Positions 53,637 to 62,422 of a DNA stretch of 64,000 nucleotides are shown one piece after another (positions within the stretch are counted from its first letter, which is position 1; each line of letters starts with the position of its first letter). The stretch covers positions 62,001 through 126,000 of the forward strand of contig NZ_JABEPQ010000005.1 of the NCBI RefSeq assembly GCF_013041615.1, read 5' to 3'. Below the pieces are notes generated by a model. The model searched no databases. It was given only the letters and a program-made list of their open reading frames with translations, and had not been told where the DNA came from. This DNA is from Knoellia koreensis (GTDB lineage: Bacteria; Actinomycetota; Actinomycetes; Actinomycetales; Dermatophilaceae). Position numbers and translations under genes: made by a program.

Positions 53637-53668
53637 GGGGCAGGCTAGCGCCGTTGGCCCCCCGCTGG

Positions 53669-54088
53669 TCACTGGTTCGGGGAGCCTGGTGGTGGCTGGT
53701 TCGGCAGCGGGGATGCCTCCGCACCATCGGCCTGGTGCAGCATCAGCACCAGCCGCGAGAGGCGTTCGAGCGCGACGTCGTCGAGCCCGACGAGGAAGAC
53801 CCCGGGGTTGGCGGCCTCGCCGACCACCAGCAGCCGCGCGAGCTCCGGCACCTCATCGAGGGTCAGGCGTGAGCCGACGGGCAGCAGGTGCTGCGCCGAG
53901 CGAAGGATCGACAGCCGCGTCAGCGGGTCAACAGCCAGCAGCGCCCGCCGGTGCAGCTCGACGAGCAGCTGGGGCGGCAGGGTGCGGAGCAGCTCGCGGT
54001 ACTCGCGCACCTGCGAGGCCGGGGCCGGCACGGCCGGCTCCGGGTGCTCGTCGGTTGGGTGGCCTGGCAGCCAGTCGCGAATCCCCAC
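53669..54088 (-). CDS. Tandem-family protein B2 (unrecognised, short form)
   Basis: A 139-residue paralogue with VREYRELLRTLPPQLLVELH, LTRLSILRSAQHLLPVGSRL, LLVVGEAANPGVF. It lacks the FGGYAAWDG segment and ends after the last helix. The GTG at 54088 is preferred over 54136 because AGGGTGG precedes it and its length then matches the neighbour at 54164. Confidence 0.75.
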   Translation of the reverse strand: MGIRDWLPGHPTDEHPEPAVPAPASQVREYRELLRTLPPQLLVELHRRALLAVDPLTRLSILRSAQHLLPVGSRLTLDEVPELARLLVVGEAANPGVFLVGLDDVALERLSRLVLMLHQADGAEASPLPNQPPPGSPNQ

Positions 54089-54163
54089 AAATCCACCCTG
54101 CGCCGACTGGCGGGCCGGGCACATCAGTACTTGCACCTAGGTCATCGGCACGATGGGCACGCG

Positions 54164-54622
54164 TCATTGGCGGGAAGCGGAGGTGCTCGCGAGCGGCGTC
54201 GGCTCGGCATCCCGGTGCGGGGCGGGCGTCTGCGCGTCCGGCTGAGCGTCCGGGTGCGCCTCGGCGGTCGCCTGCGGCTGGAGCGACAGCACGGCCCCGG
54301 CCAACCGGTCCAGCGCGCCCTCCGTCAGCCCCGCGAGGACCACACCCGGGTCCTGCTTCTCCCCCGCCACGAGCATCCGGGCCAGCGGCGCCACCTCGTC
54401 CACGGTGAGGCCGGACCCGGTGAGCAGCCTCGACTGCGCAGTGCGCAGGATCGAGGCCCGGGTGAGCGGGTCGAGCAGGGCGAGCGCGCGCTCGTGGGCG
54501 AGCTCGAGCTGCGTCGCCGGTGCCTGCAGGAGCAGCACGCGGTAGTCGCGGACCTGGGGCGATTCGGCGGTGGGTGCCGCGTCCTGCTCGCTGGGGCGGT
54601 GCCGCCTGAAGCCAAGTGCCAT
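54164..54622 (-). CDS. Tandem-family protein B1 (unrecognised, short form)
   Basis: A 152-residue paralogue: VRDYRVLLLQAPATQLELAH, LTRASILRTAQSRLLTGSGL, MLVAGEKQDPGVVLAGL. Like B2 it lacks FGGYAAWDG and has instead a low-complexity Ala/Pro/Asp tail. Possibly an antagonist or partner of the long forms; no evidence beyond the shared core. Confidence 0.78.
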   Translation of the reverse strand: MALGFRRHRPSEQDAAPTAESPQVRDYRVLLLQAPATQLELAHERALALLDPLTRASILRTAQSRLLTGSGLTVDEVAPLARMLVAGEKQDPGVVLAGLTEGALDRLAGAVLSLQPQATAEAHPDAQPDAQTPAPHRDAEPTPLASTSASRQ

Positions 54623-54713
54623 GGACCAAGGGTGGGACCGGCCGCGCGCCGCAGGATCGCCCGAACGTCGTTGTCGCGGTGCGTCATCGGCATGAGCCGG
54701 CCATGGTCACACC

Positions 54714-54761
54714 GGGCCAGTCACTGGGCCAGTCACCCAGCCAGTCACTGGGCTGGTCACC
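54714..54761. repeat. Short imperfect tandem repeat (GGCCAGTCACTG units)
   Basis: About four 12-bp units of GGCCAGTCACTG and variants, partly self-complementary (CCAGTCACTGGG, CCAGCCAGTCACTGGG). It lies in the 157-bp gap between two of the tandem paralogues. Confidence 0.6.
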
Positions 54762-54779
54762 GGCCCGCCACCGCGTCGG

Positions 54780-55274
54780 TCAGCGACGCCCGCCGAAGGA
54801 GTCGGGGCTGCTGGGGCCCCCGTTCATGTCCAGGTAGCTCACGTGCACGTCCACCGCCACGTGCCACGGCTCGGCATACGGCGACTCGTCCACGCCCACG
54901 TCGACCTCGGGCTCCGAGCCGTCCCACGCGGCATACCCGCCGAACCGTCCGAACGACGCCTCGGCGACGATGACCGACTCGGCGAGCTGCACGAGCACCG
55001 GGAGCGGGCAGGCGGCGAGGAAGTCGCCCGGCCGGCGCCGCTCGCCGAGCGCAAGGAGGTGGGCCATCGCGCGCACGGCGTCCGGGTCGAGCCGCAGCCC
55101 GGCGACAAGGCCATGCTGGATCGCGCGCAGGATGATCGAGCGACGCGAGCGCGCCATCCCCGACAACGCCTCGACGTGCGCCTCCTCGAGGGCGTCGAGA
55201 GGCATGGTGCGCAACAGAAAACGGTACTGGCGCACCGACTGGTCCTCGACGACGTCGCCGACCTGCTCGGCCAC
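54780..55274 (-). CDS. Tandem-family protein A1 (unrecognised, long form)
   Basis: A 164-residue paralogue and the first of the four: VRQYRFLLRTMPLDALEEAH, LRAIQHGLVAGLRL, LLALGERRRPGDFLAA, EASFGRFGGYAAWDG, then an acidic stretch and SYLDMNGG. It is 23 bases beyond the purM stop, but upstream of it on the same strand in order of transcription lies purM, so readthrough from pur genes is possible. Confidence 0.8.
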   Translation of the reverse strand: MAEQVGDVVEDQSVRQYRFLLRTMPLDALEEAHVEALSGMARSRRSIILRAIQHGLVAGLRLDPDAVRAMAHLLALGERRRPGDFLAACPLPVLVQLAESVIVAEASFGRFGGYAAWDGSEPEVDVGVDESPYAEPWHVAVDVHVSYLDMNGGPSSPDSFGGRR

Positions 55275-55297
55275 CCGACGACGCTAGCGCCGGGTGC

Positions 55298-56413
55298 TCA
55301 GCCGGGGTAGTCCCCCACGAGCTGGACCGCACCGCCCTCGACACCCTTGGCGCCGCGGACAACCTCGTGGGCGTCGTCGACGGGTGCATCCTCGGCCGCG
55401 TGGACCTCGCCCATCACCCAGGCAGGTATGCCGCGTGCCTCCAGCTCGCGGGTGGCGGCGTCGGCCTGGTCGGCCGGCAGCATGGCGACGAACCCGACGC
55501 CCATGTTGAGGGTGCGCTCGAGGTCGCCGCGGGGCACCTGGCCGAGGCTGCCGATGGTCGAGAACACCGCGGGCGGGGTCCACGTGGAGCGGTCGAGCCG
55601 GGCGAAGACGGTGGGTGGGAGGACACGCGCGAGGTTGGCGACGAGGCCGCCGCCGGTGACGTGCGAGAGGGCGTGGACGTCGATGCCGTCGGTGCGGATG
55701 AGGTCGAGCAGGTCGGCGGAGTAGACACGCGTCGGGGTGAGCAGCTCCTCGCCGAGGGTCTGGCCGAACTCCTCGACGTGCCGGTCGAGCTCCCAGCCGG
55801 CGGACTGGATCACCTTGCGCACCAACGAATATCCGTTGCTGTGTATGCCGCTCGACGCCAGTGCCAGCACGACGTCACCGGGACGGACGCGGTCGGGGCC
55901 GAGCACGTCGGCATACTCGACGACACCGGTGGCGGCGCCGGCGACGTCGTACTCGTCCGGCTCGAGGAGGCCGGGGTGCTCGGCCGTCTCGCCGCCGACG
56001 AGGGCCACTCGGGCTTGCTCGCAGGCGCGTGCGATGCCGCCGACGATGGCGGCGATGCGCTCGGGCACGACCTTGCCCGTGGCGATGTAGTCGGTCATGA
56101 ACAGCGGCTCAGCCCCGCACACGACGATGTCGTCGACGACCATGCCGACGAGGTCGAACCCGATCGTGTCGTGCTTGTCGAGGGCCTGGGCGATGGCGAC
56201 CTTGGTGCCGACGCCGTCGGTGGAGGTCGCGAGGACCGGACGGGTCATCCGCGCGATCGCGCTGGCGTCGAACATGCCGGCGAAGCCGCCGAGCCCGCCG
56301 AGGACCTCGGGACGCGTCGCCCGCCGGACGCTGGCCTTCATCAGCTCGACCGCCTTGTCACCGGCTTCGACGTCGACTCCGGCGGCGGCATACGTGATGG
56401 GGCCCTCGGTCAC
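55298..56413 (-). CDS. purM: Phosphoribosylformylglycinamidine cyclo-ligase
   Basis: A 371-residue AIR synthetase, fifth step of purine synthesis (FGAM to AIR with ATP). Conserved blocks TYAAAGVDVEAGD, ATSTDGVGTK, VDDIVVCGAEPLFMTDYI, HSNGYSLVRKV and THVTGGGL-like SHVTGGGLVANLARVL are clear. GTG start. It normally follows purF directly in Actinobacteria; here a DUF559 gene sits between them. Confidence 0.96.
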   Translation of the reverse strand: MTEGPITYAAAGVDVEAGDKAVELMKASVRRATRPEVLGGLGGFAGMFDASAIARMTRPVLATSTDGVGTKVAIAQALDKHDTIGFDLVGMVVDDIVVCGAEPLFMTDYIATGKVVPERIAAIVGGIARACEQARVALVGGETAEHPGLLEPDEYDVAGAATGVVEYADVLGPDRVRPGDVVLALASSGIHSNGYSLVRKVIQSAGWELDRHVEEFGQTLGEELLTPTRVYSADLLDLIRTDGIDVHALSHVTGGGLVANLARVLPPTVFARLDRSTWTPPAVFSTIGSLGQVPRGDLERTLNMGVGFVAMLPADQADAATRELEARGIPAWVMGEVHAAEDAPVDDAHEVVRGAKGVEGGAVQLVGDYPG

Positions 56414-56446
56414 GCGCCCAGCCTAGTGCTGCCCATCCGGGTACCG

Positions 56447-56494
56447 GATTCGAGGTAAAAACGCCGTGGATCACCGGCGCGTTTACCTCGAATC
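56447..56494. repeat. Palindromic repeat, copy 1 (terminator-like)
   Basis: GATTCGAGGTAAAAACGCC and GGCGCGTTTACCTCGAATC form a long stem around a short loop. The stop codon of the DUF559 gene lies inside it. The arms are nearly the same as those of the copy at 57451. Confidence 0.85.
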
Positions 56495-57398
56495 AGCGGC
56501 TGAAACGGGCGTGAGCCCGGCAGACCTGGTCCATGAACCGCAGTGGGTGGAGCCGCAGACCCATGAGGGTCATGCGCAGGACCCGGTCTCCGCTGATGAC
56601 GAGGTCGTTCTGTCGAAACTGGTCGTCGGTCGCGGCCATGCCCCACTGATGCTGGGACCCGTCGATCTCGATGACCAGCCCGATCTCGTCCCAGTACACG
56701 TCGAGGTAGACCTTGCCGCCCGGCAGTCGACGGACGTGCTGGCGCGAAGGTTCGGGCAGGCTGCGGGCCCGGCACAGGGCGGCGAAGTCGAGTTCACCCA
56801 GGCTCTGCGCTCCGTCGTGGATGTCGCGAGCGATCAGGCGCAGGAATGCGCGACGGTTGCGCCCTCGGATCGCCCGCACCGTCCTGACCAGTTCGGCACC
56901 GGTGGTGAGCCGTTGTTGCACGGGCATGACCATCAGCAGGGCGGCCTGGCGCTCACTCACCGCCCAGTGCGCGGCCCGGACCGCCGCCACAGCGGGGCGG
57001 GTGCGCCGCAGCCCGGCCGCCAGCACCTCCCCCTCGATGCGCCGGATCACCTTGTGGATCACGACGCCACTCGGCGCGATGACCTTCGCCGTGTGCGGTA
57101 CTGACAGGTGGACCTGGTCGTCCACGAAGCCGCTCATCCCGGCGGCCTGCAGCGCGGTCACCCCGTCGAGGGCCGCGACCTTCGTCCCCACCTCCCACAG
57201 CGCCCGCCATCGGGCGGCCTCGACCCCCAGGTGCCACGTGTGCAACGCCACGGTCTGGGCGCCGTGCACCGCCCACTGGTTGCCGGCCACCTGTCGAGCG
57301 ACGGCATCCCGATCCCATCCGTGGCTGCGCAGCTCGGCCCGCGAGAGCACACCGTCATGGGCGTGGTCGCGCAGCTCGGCCAGCGCGAGTCGGGACAT
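56493..57398 (-). CDS. DUF559 (VSR-like nuclease fold) protein with AbiEi-like N-terminus
   Basis: A 301-residue protein. The C-terminal 115 residues are a DUF559 domain related to very-short-patch-repair endonucleases: LDFAALCRARSLPEPSRQ, VYLDVYWDEIGLVIEIDGSQ, and a final LRMTLMGLRLHP. The N-terminal part has a winged-helix-like start (LRDHAHDGVLSRAELRSHGW) seen in AbiEi-type antitoxins. A GTG at 57425 is an alternative start. It separates purF and purM and is bracketed by two near-identical palindromes, suggesting insertion. Confidence 0.85.
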   Translation of the reverse strand: MSRLALAELRDHAHDGVLSRAELRSHGWDRDAVARQVAGNQWAVHGAQTVALHTWHLGVEAARWRALWEVGTKVAALDGVTALQAAGMSGFVDDQVHLSVPHTAKVIAPSGVVIHKVIRRIEGEVLAAGLRRTRPAVAAVRAAHWAVSERQAALLMVMPVQQRLTTGAELVRTVRAIRGRNRRAFLRLIARDIHDGAQSLGELDFAALCRARSLPEPSRQHVRRLPGGKVYLDVYWDEIGLVIEIDGSQHQWGMAATDDQFRQNDLVISGDRVLRMTLMGLRLHPLRFMDQVCRAHARFSR

Positions 57399-57450
57399 CC
57401 GGCGAGCCTGCCGGAAACGTGGCACACACCGTCGGCGTCATCCACAGCCC

Positions 57451-57506
57451 CCGCGGTTCGAGGTAAAAACGCCGGTGATTCCCGGCGTTTTTACCTCGAA
57501 TCGCGG
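57451..57506. repeat. Palindromic repeat, copy 2 (terminator of purF)
   Basis: CCGCG-x-TTCGAGGTAAAAACGCCGG and its complement form an almost perfect 25-bp stem, 20 bases past the purF stop. It shares the TTCGAGGTAAAAACGCCG arm with copy 1. Confidence 0.85.
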
Positions 57507-57525
57507 GGCAGGCCGGGGGCAGGAG

Positions 57526-59088
57526 TCAGGGACGGGTGAGGGCGTCGGCCGCGCCGCCGCTGACCCCCAGGCTCACCCCGTCGACATCGACGTCGATCGG
57601 CAGGGTCTCCAGGATGTTCTTGCCCAGCCGCGACTCGTCGGGCAGCTCGACGGGATAGACCCCGCTGAAGCACGCCGTGCACAGCCGGTCGCGCGGCTGC
57701 TCGGTGGCGGCGACCATGCCCTCCTCGCTGATGTAGCCGAGGGAGTCGGCACCGATCGAGGTGCAGACCTCGTCGACCCCGATGCCGGTGGCAATGAGCT
57801 CGGCCCGGGTCGCGAAGTCGATGCCGTAGAAGCAGGGCCACCGCACCGGCGGCGAGGAGATCCGCACGTGCACCTCGGCGGCGCCGGCCTCGCGCAGCAT
57901 CCGCACGAGCGCCCGCTGGGTGTTGCCACGCACGATCGAGTCGTCGACCACGACCAGGCGCTTGCCCTTGATGACCTCGCGCAGCGGGTTGAGCTTGAGC
58001 CGGATGCCGAGCTGGCGGATGGTCTGCGACGGCGCGATGAAGGTGCGCCCGACGTAGGAGTTCTTGACCAGGCCCTGGCCGTAGGGGATGCCGGACTCCT
58101 GCGCGTAGCCGATCGCGGCCGGCGTGCCCGACTCAGGCGTCGGCATGACGAGGTCGGCTTCGACCGGGTGCTCTCGCGCGAGCGCGCGACCCATCTCGAC
58201 GCGCGCCTCGTGGACGACCCGGCCGTTGATGGTGGTGTCGGGGCGGGCGAGGTAGACGTACTCGAACACGCAGCCCTTGGGCGTCGCCTCCGCGAACCGC
58301 TGCGAGCGCAGGCCGTCCTCGTCGATGGCGATCAGCTCACCGGGTTCGACCTCACGGATCATCGAGGCGCCGACGATGTCGAGCGCGGCAGTCTCGGACG
58401 CGACCACCCAGCCGCGCTCGAGCCGGCCCAGGACAAGGGGACGTATGCCGTGTGGGTCGCGGGCGGCATACAGCGTCGTCTCGTCCATGAAGACGAAGCA
58501 GAACGCGCCCTGCAGGCGGGGCAGGACGTCGAGGGCGGCGGCCTCGAGCGACCGGTCGGGGTCGGCCGCGAGCAGCGCCGTGACGAGTGCGGTGTCGGTG
58601 GTGTTGCCGCGGCCCAGCTCACCGCGCTGGCTGCCGCGCCAGGTGCCGTCGGTCGCCGTGGCCGCGTCGACGAGGTCGCGCAGCTCGGCGGAGTTGGTCA
58701 GGTTTCCGTTGTGCGCCAACGCAACCGTGGAGCGGTCGTGGCCACCGAGCGTGGGCTGGGCGTTCTCCCACGTGGACCCGCCGGTCGTCGAGTAGCGGCA
58801 GTGCCCGACGGCGACGTGCCCGCGCAGCGACGCCAGGGAGCGCTCGTCGAAGACCTGCGACACAAGCCCCATGTCCTTGTAGACGAGGATCGAGCGGCCG
58901 TCGGACGTGGCGATGCCGGCCGACTCCTGCCCGCGGTGCTGCAGGGCGTAGAGGCCGTAGTACGTGAGCTTGGCGACCTCCTCGCCTGGGGCCCAGACGC
59001 CGAAGACCCCGCAGGCGTCCTGCGGGCCCTTCTCGCCGGGGAGGAGGTCGTGGGTGAGCCGTCCGTCGCCGCGTGCCACGTGACTCAT
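57526..59088 (-). CDS. purF: Amidophosphoribosyltransferase
   Basis: A 520-residue enzyme for the first committed step of purine synthesis (PRPP plus glutamine to phosphoribosylamine). The N-terminal nucleophile Cys26 follows a propeptide (GPQDACGVFGV). The glutaminase domain has LQHRGQESAG, and the PRT domain has VVVDDSIVRGNT and TPESGTPAAIGYAQ. ATG at 59088. Confidence 0.97.
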   Translation of the reverse strand: MSHVARGDGRLTHDLLPGEKGPQDACGVFGVWAPGEEVAKLTYYGLYALQHRGQESAGIATSDGRSILVYKDMGLVSQVFDERSLASLRGHVAVGHCRYSTTGGSTWENAQPTLGGHDRSTVALAHNGNLTNSAELRDLVDAATATDGTWRGSQRGELGRGNTTDTALVTALLAADPDRSLEAAALDVLPRLQGAFCFVFMDETTLYAARDPHGIRPLVLGRLERGWVVASETAALDIVGASMIREVEPGELIAIDEDGLRSQRFAEATPKGCVFEYVYLARPDTTINGRVVHEARVEMGRALAREHPVEADLVMPTPESGTPAAIGYAQESGIPYGQGLVKNSYVGRTFIAPSQTIRQLGIRLKLNPLREVIKGKRLVVVDDSIVRGNTQRALVRMLREAGAAEVHVRISSPPVRWPCFYGIDFATRAELIATGIGVDEVCTSIGADSLGYISEEGMVAATEQPRDRLCTACFSGVYPVELPDESRLGKNILETLPIDVDVDGVSLGVSGGAADALTRP

Positions 59089-59115
59089 TGTCCCACAGGC
59101 GCCATGCCGGTCGGT

Positions 59116-59346
59116 TCAGCGGCGCCGGTCGAGCAGCACCGCGAGGACGGCCGCGAGCAGCCCGAAGAGGAACGCACCGACGATCCCCATGAACATCACC
59201 GACGTCGTGTCGCTGTAGACGCGGCCGAACTGGGTGGTGTTGCCCGGCACGAAGTACGCGACGGCCGACCCGACGATGAACCCGATGACCACCCCCGTGC
59301 CGATGAAGGCCATGAAGTTGGGGTGGCGACGACGGGTGGGGTTCAC
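59116..59346 (-). CDS. Small two-helix membrane protein, conserved-looking
   Basis: A 76-residue protein from a GTG at 59346: VNPTRRRHPNFMAFIGTGVV, two transmembrane helices (about 12-33 and 47-70) and a basic C-terminus. GTG codons at 59355 or further upstream are alternatives. It sits just upstream of purF on the same strand. Unknown function. Confidence 0.7.
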   Translation of the reverse strand: MNPTRRRHPNFMAFIGTGVVIGFIVGSAVAYFVPGNTTQFGRVYSDTTSVMFMGIVGAFLFGLLAAVLAVLLDRRR

Positions 59347-59425
59347 GACTGCCACGCTACCCGCCCCCGCGGCCGACCACCGATCGGCACCCATCCGTGA
59401 CCACAGGCGAGTACGAATGGGAAGT

Positions 59426-61030
59426 ATGAGCGCCTCCCAGCCGACCGTTGCCGTGCGTCTGCGGTATGCCGTGAGCGGCCTTCTCGCCGCGGCTGCTGCG
59501 ATGGCGGCCGGTCACCTGGTCGCGGCGTTCGTCAACCCCGCCGCCTCCCCCGTACTGGCCGTCGGGTCGACCGTCATCGACGCCACGCCCACGCCGGTCA
59601 AGGAGTGGGCGGTGCAGACCCTCGGCACGGCGGACAAGCCGGTGCTGCTGGGGTCGGTAGCGCTCGTGACGGCCCTGGCGGCCGCCGCGATCGGACTCGT
59701 CTCCCGCAGCCGCCCCGGGCTGGCCAACGGGCTGCTCGTCGCACTGGCGGCGCTCGCCGGGCTCGCCGCGGCGTTCCGGCCGTCCGCGCTTCCGCAGGAC
59801 GTGGTGCCCGCCATCGTCGCGGCCATCGTCGGCTTGGTGGTGCTGCACCTCCTGCGCCGCTTCGCGATGGACAGCGAGTCCGCTCCCGCAGCCGGCGCTG
59901 AGGCGAAGGCGGAGTCCCCGCTCGACCACACGGCATACGCCCCCGGTCAGGCCGGCGCGACCGGACGGCGCGCGTTCGTGCTCGGTGCCGCCGGCACCGC
60001 GGTCGGTGCGGTCGCGGTGGGTGCACTCGGGCAGCGCATCGGCGGCACGGCAACCTCGCCCAGCGACGTGGCGCTGCCGAAGCCGGCCTCGACCATCCCC
60101 CCTCTGCCGACCGGCATCGAGGGAAAGGTCAAGGGGGTCAGTGCATTTCGCACGCCCACCAAGGACTTCTACCGGGTCGACACGGCGCTGGTGATCCCGC
60201 GCGTGGACCTCGGCAAGTGGCGCCTTCAGGTCGACGGCATGGTCGACAAGCCGTTCTCGCTGACCTTCGAGGAGCTCACGGCCATGGAGGTCGTCGAGCG
60301 CGACATCACCCTCAACTGCGTGAGCAACGAGGTCGGCGGCCCCTACATCTCCTCCACCCGGTGGCTCGGCGTGCGCATGCGCGACGTCCTCGAGCGGGCC
60401 GGGGTGAAGTCCGGCGCCGACCAGATCCTGTCGGAATCCGTTGACGGCATGACGATCTCGACCCCGATCCAGGCACTCACCGACTCATCCTCCGTCGAGA
60501 AGGAGGCGCTGCTGGCCTTCGCCATGGACGGGCAGCCCCTGCCGGCGCGCCACGGCTTCCCCGTGCGGATGGTGACGCCCGGCCTCTACGGGTTCGTCGG
60601 CGCCACCAAGTGGCTCACCAAGCTGACCGCCACGACGTATGCCGCGGAGCAGGCCTACTGGACCAAGCGCGGCTGGGTGACCGACGGCCGGGTGAAGACC
60701 CAGGCGCGGATCGACACCCCCATGGGCCTCGCGACGTACAAGCCGGGCCGCATCCCCATCGGAGGTGTGGCGTGGGCGCAGGGCGGCGACGGCATCAGCA
60801 AGGTCGAGGTCCGTGTCGATGACGGCCCCTGGCAGGAGGCCACCCTCGGCCCCGACGCCGGCACCGTCTACTGGCGCCAGTGGAGCTGGGTGTGGGAGGC
60901 CAGGTCCGGCCGCCACGACCTCACCGTCCGAGCCACCAACGGCAAGGGCGAGGTACAGACCGAACAGCGCGCCGACCCCTTCCCCGGGGGCGCGTCCGGT
61001 TACCACTCGATCGTCGTCATCGTCTCCTGA
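59426..61030 (+). CDS. Membrane molybdopterin-dependent oxidoreductase (sulfite oxidase family)
   Basis: A 534-residue protein: four N-terminal transmembrane helices, a further anchor-like segment near residue 175, then the oxidoreductase molybdopterin-binding domain with the molybdenum-ligand Cys in LNCVSNEVGG and a C-terminal dimerisation domain (VRVDDGPWQEATLG). The catalytic part should face outside. The substrate is unknown; relatives act on protein methionine sulfoxide or sulfite. ATG 59417 is an alternative start. It lies beside a fasciclin/SigK/RskA set, as similar genes do in other Actinobacteria. Confidence 0.88.
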   Translation: MSASQPTVAVRLRYAVSGLLAAAAAMAAGHLVAAFVNPAASPVLAVGSTVIDATPTPVKEWAVQTLGTADKPVLLGSVALVTALAAAAIGLVSRSRPGLANGLLVALAALAGLAAAFRPSALPQDVVPAIVAAIVGLVVLHLLRRFAMDSESAPAAGAEAKAESPLDHTAYAPGQAGATGRRAFVLGAAGTAVGAVAVGALGQRIGGTATSPSDVALPKPASTIPPLPTGIEGKVKGVSAFRTPTKDFYRVDTALVIPRVDLGKWRLQVDGMVDKPFSLTFEELTAMEVVERDITLNCVSNEVGGPYISSTRWLGVRMRDVLERAGVKSGADQILSESVDGMTISTPIQALTDSSSVEKEALLAFAMDGQPLPARHGFPVRMVTPGLYGFVGATKWLTKLTATTYAAEQAYWTKRGWVTDGRVKTQARIDTPMGLATYKPGRIPIGGVAWAQGGDGISKVEVRVDDGPWQEATLGPDAGTVYWRQWSWVWEARSGRHDLTVRATNGKGEVQTEQRADPFPGGASGYHSIVVIVS

Positions 61031-61046
61031 CGCGCTTCGGTGACCC

Positions 61047-61098
61047 CGCGGCATACCTCGCGAAAATCTTTGCAAGACAACCCAATCCGTATGCCGCG
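61047..61098. repeat. Inverted pair of GTATGCCGCG words in an intergenic gap
   Basis: CGCGGCATAC at 61047-61056 and GTATGCCGCG at 61089-61098 face each other across 32 bases between the oxidoreductase and fasciclin genes. The spacing would allow a hairpin that could end the oxidoreductase transcript. Confidence 0.6.
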
Positions 61099-61147
61099 CA
61101 GGCACGAATGCCGGGTGTAAGTCGAACCCGACCAAGGAGTGACCATC

Positions 61148-61795
61148 ATGCGCACCACCCGACGCAGCGCGATCGCTGCACTCGCCCTCGCCCTCCCGCT
61201 CAGCCTCGCCGCGTGTGGCAGCTCGGACAGCGGCACCGACGCCGCCTCGTCGCCGAGCAGCTCGTCGTCGAGCAGCTCGAGCTCGTCCTCGTCGTCGTCC
61301 AGCAGCTCGTCGGACGACATGGCGGGCAAGCCGTTCGGTGCCGCCTGTGAGGCCGTGCCGAAGACGGGCGCCGGTTCCTTCGAGGGCATGGCCACCGCAC
61401 CGGTCGCCACCGCTGCCAGCGCCAACCCCGTGCTGTCCCAGCTCGTCGGCGCGGTCAAGGAGGCCGGCCTGGTCGACACGCTCAACAGCGCCAAGGACAT
61501 CACCGTCTTCGCCCCGACCAACGACGCCTTCAAGGCCGTGCCGAAGGCCACCATGGACGCGGCGATGAAGGACCCGAAGGGCCTGCTCACCAAGGTCCTG
61601 ACCAACCACGTCGTCGAGGGCAAGCTCACCCCCGAGCAGCTCGCGGGTGACCACAAGACCCTGGCCGGCACCACCATCTCGGTGACCGGTTCCGGCGAGT
61701 CGTTCAAGGTCGGCGAGGCCAACGTGGTCTGCGGCAACGTGCAGACCGCCAACGCCACCGTCTACATCATCGACGGCGTCCTGCTCCCCAAGTAA
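61148..61795 (+). CDS. Fasciclin-domain lipoprotein (Mpt83/Mpt70-like)
   Basis: A 215-residue lipoprotein: lipobox LAACGSS, a serine homopolymer of about 20 residues encoded by alternating TCG/AGC codons, and one fasciclin domain (ITVFAPTNDAFKAVP, LTNHVVEGKLTPEQL, VYIIDGVLLP). The ATG at 61148 is chosen because AAGGAG is ten bases upstream. In Mycobacterium tuberculosis the fasciclin proteins Mpt70/Mpt83 are the main SigK targets, and sigK-rskA lie directly downstream here. Confidence 0.92.
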   Translation: MRTTRRSAIAALALALPLSLAACGSSDSGTDAASSPSSSSSSSSSSSSSSSSSSSDDMAGKPFGAACEAVPKTGAGSFEGMATAPVATAASANPVLSQLVGAVKEAGLVDTLNSAKDITVFAPTNDAFKAVPKATMDAAMKDPKGLLTKVLTNHVVEGKLTPEQLAGDHKTLAGTTISVTGSGESFKVGEANVVCGNVQTANATVYIIDGVLLPK

Positions 61796-61807
61796 GTCGA
61801 ATAGACG

Positions 61808-62422
61808 ATGATGGTCTCCATGGCGAGCGCTTCCCCGGGTTCTGGTGCCCGGGGGAGCGCTGCCCCGGCGGGGAGCAGCCCCGACCTCGGTGAGCTGCTC
61901 CGCCTCTGTGCACGCGGTGACGAGAGCGCGTTCAGCCGGCTCTACGACGCCGTCTCCGGGCGCATCTACGGACTCATCCTCAGGGTGGTCCGCGACCCGG
62001 CGCAGTCGGAGGAAGTCGCCCAGGAGGCCCTGCTCGACATCTGGCGCACGAGCGCCCGGTTCGACCCCGCCCAGGGAAGCGCGGTCAGCTGGATGCTCAC
62101 CATCGCCCACCGCAAGGCCGTCGACCGGGTCCGCTCGGCGCAGGCGGCCACCGACCGCGAGGACGTCTACGGCTCGCGCAACCAGGAGCGGGCGTTCGAC
62201 GAGACCTCTGAGGCCGTCGAGCGCAGGCTCGAGGCACGGCGCGTCAGGAACGCCATGAACACACTCACCGACACCCAACGCGGGGCAGTCGAGCTCGCCT
62301 ACTTCGGGGGGTACACCCACACCGAGGTGGCCTCGCTGCTCGACATCCCGCTGGGTACAGCGAAGACCCGGATCCGTGACGGGCTGATCCGGTTGAGGGA
62401 CACCTTGGGGGTGCAGTCATGA
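61808..62422 (+). CDS. sigK: ECF sigma factor SigK
   Basis: A 204-residue ECF sigma factor: region 2 (SRLYDAVSGRIYGLILRVV, AQEALLDIWRTSARFDP, SWMLTIAHRKAVDRVRS) and region 4 (ALTDTQRG-like TLTDTQRGAVELAYFGGYTH, then LDIPLGTAKTRIRDGL). Tandem ATG start; a third ATG at 61820 is possible. Four-base overlap with the anti-sigma gene. It probably drives the fasciclin gene upstream. Confidence 0.92.
   Translation: MMVSMASASPGSGARGSAAPAGSSPDLGELLRLCARGDESAFSRLYDAVSGRIYGLILRVVRDPAQSEEVAQEALLDIWRTSARFDPAQGSAVSWMLTIAHRKAVDRVRSAQAATDREDVYGSRNQERAFDETSEAVERRLEARRVRNAMNTLTDTQRGAVELAYFGGYTHTEVASLLDIPLGTAKTRIRDGLIRLRDTLGVQS

Noticed and set aside
61240-61312. Serine-coding TCG/AGC tract as a CRISPR or mobile repeat
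   Set aside because: It lies in frame within the fasciclin lipoprotein linker and encodes a simple serine run, with no spacers.
60485-62320. 611-codon minus-strand frame opposite the oxidoreductase, fasciclin and sigK genes
   Set aside because: It runs antisense through three well-supported genes and has no recognisable domain.
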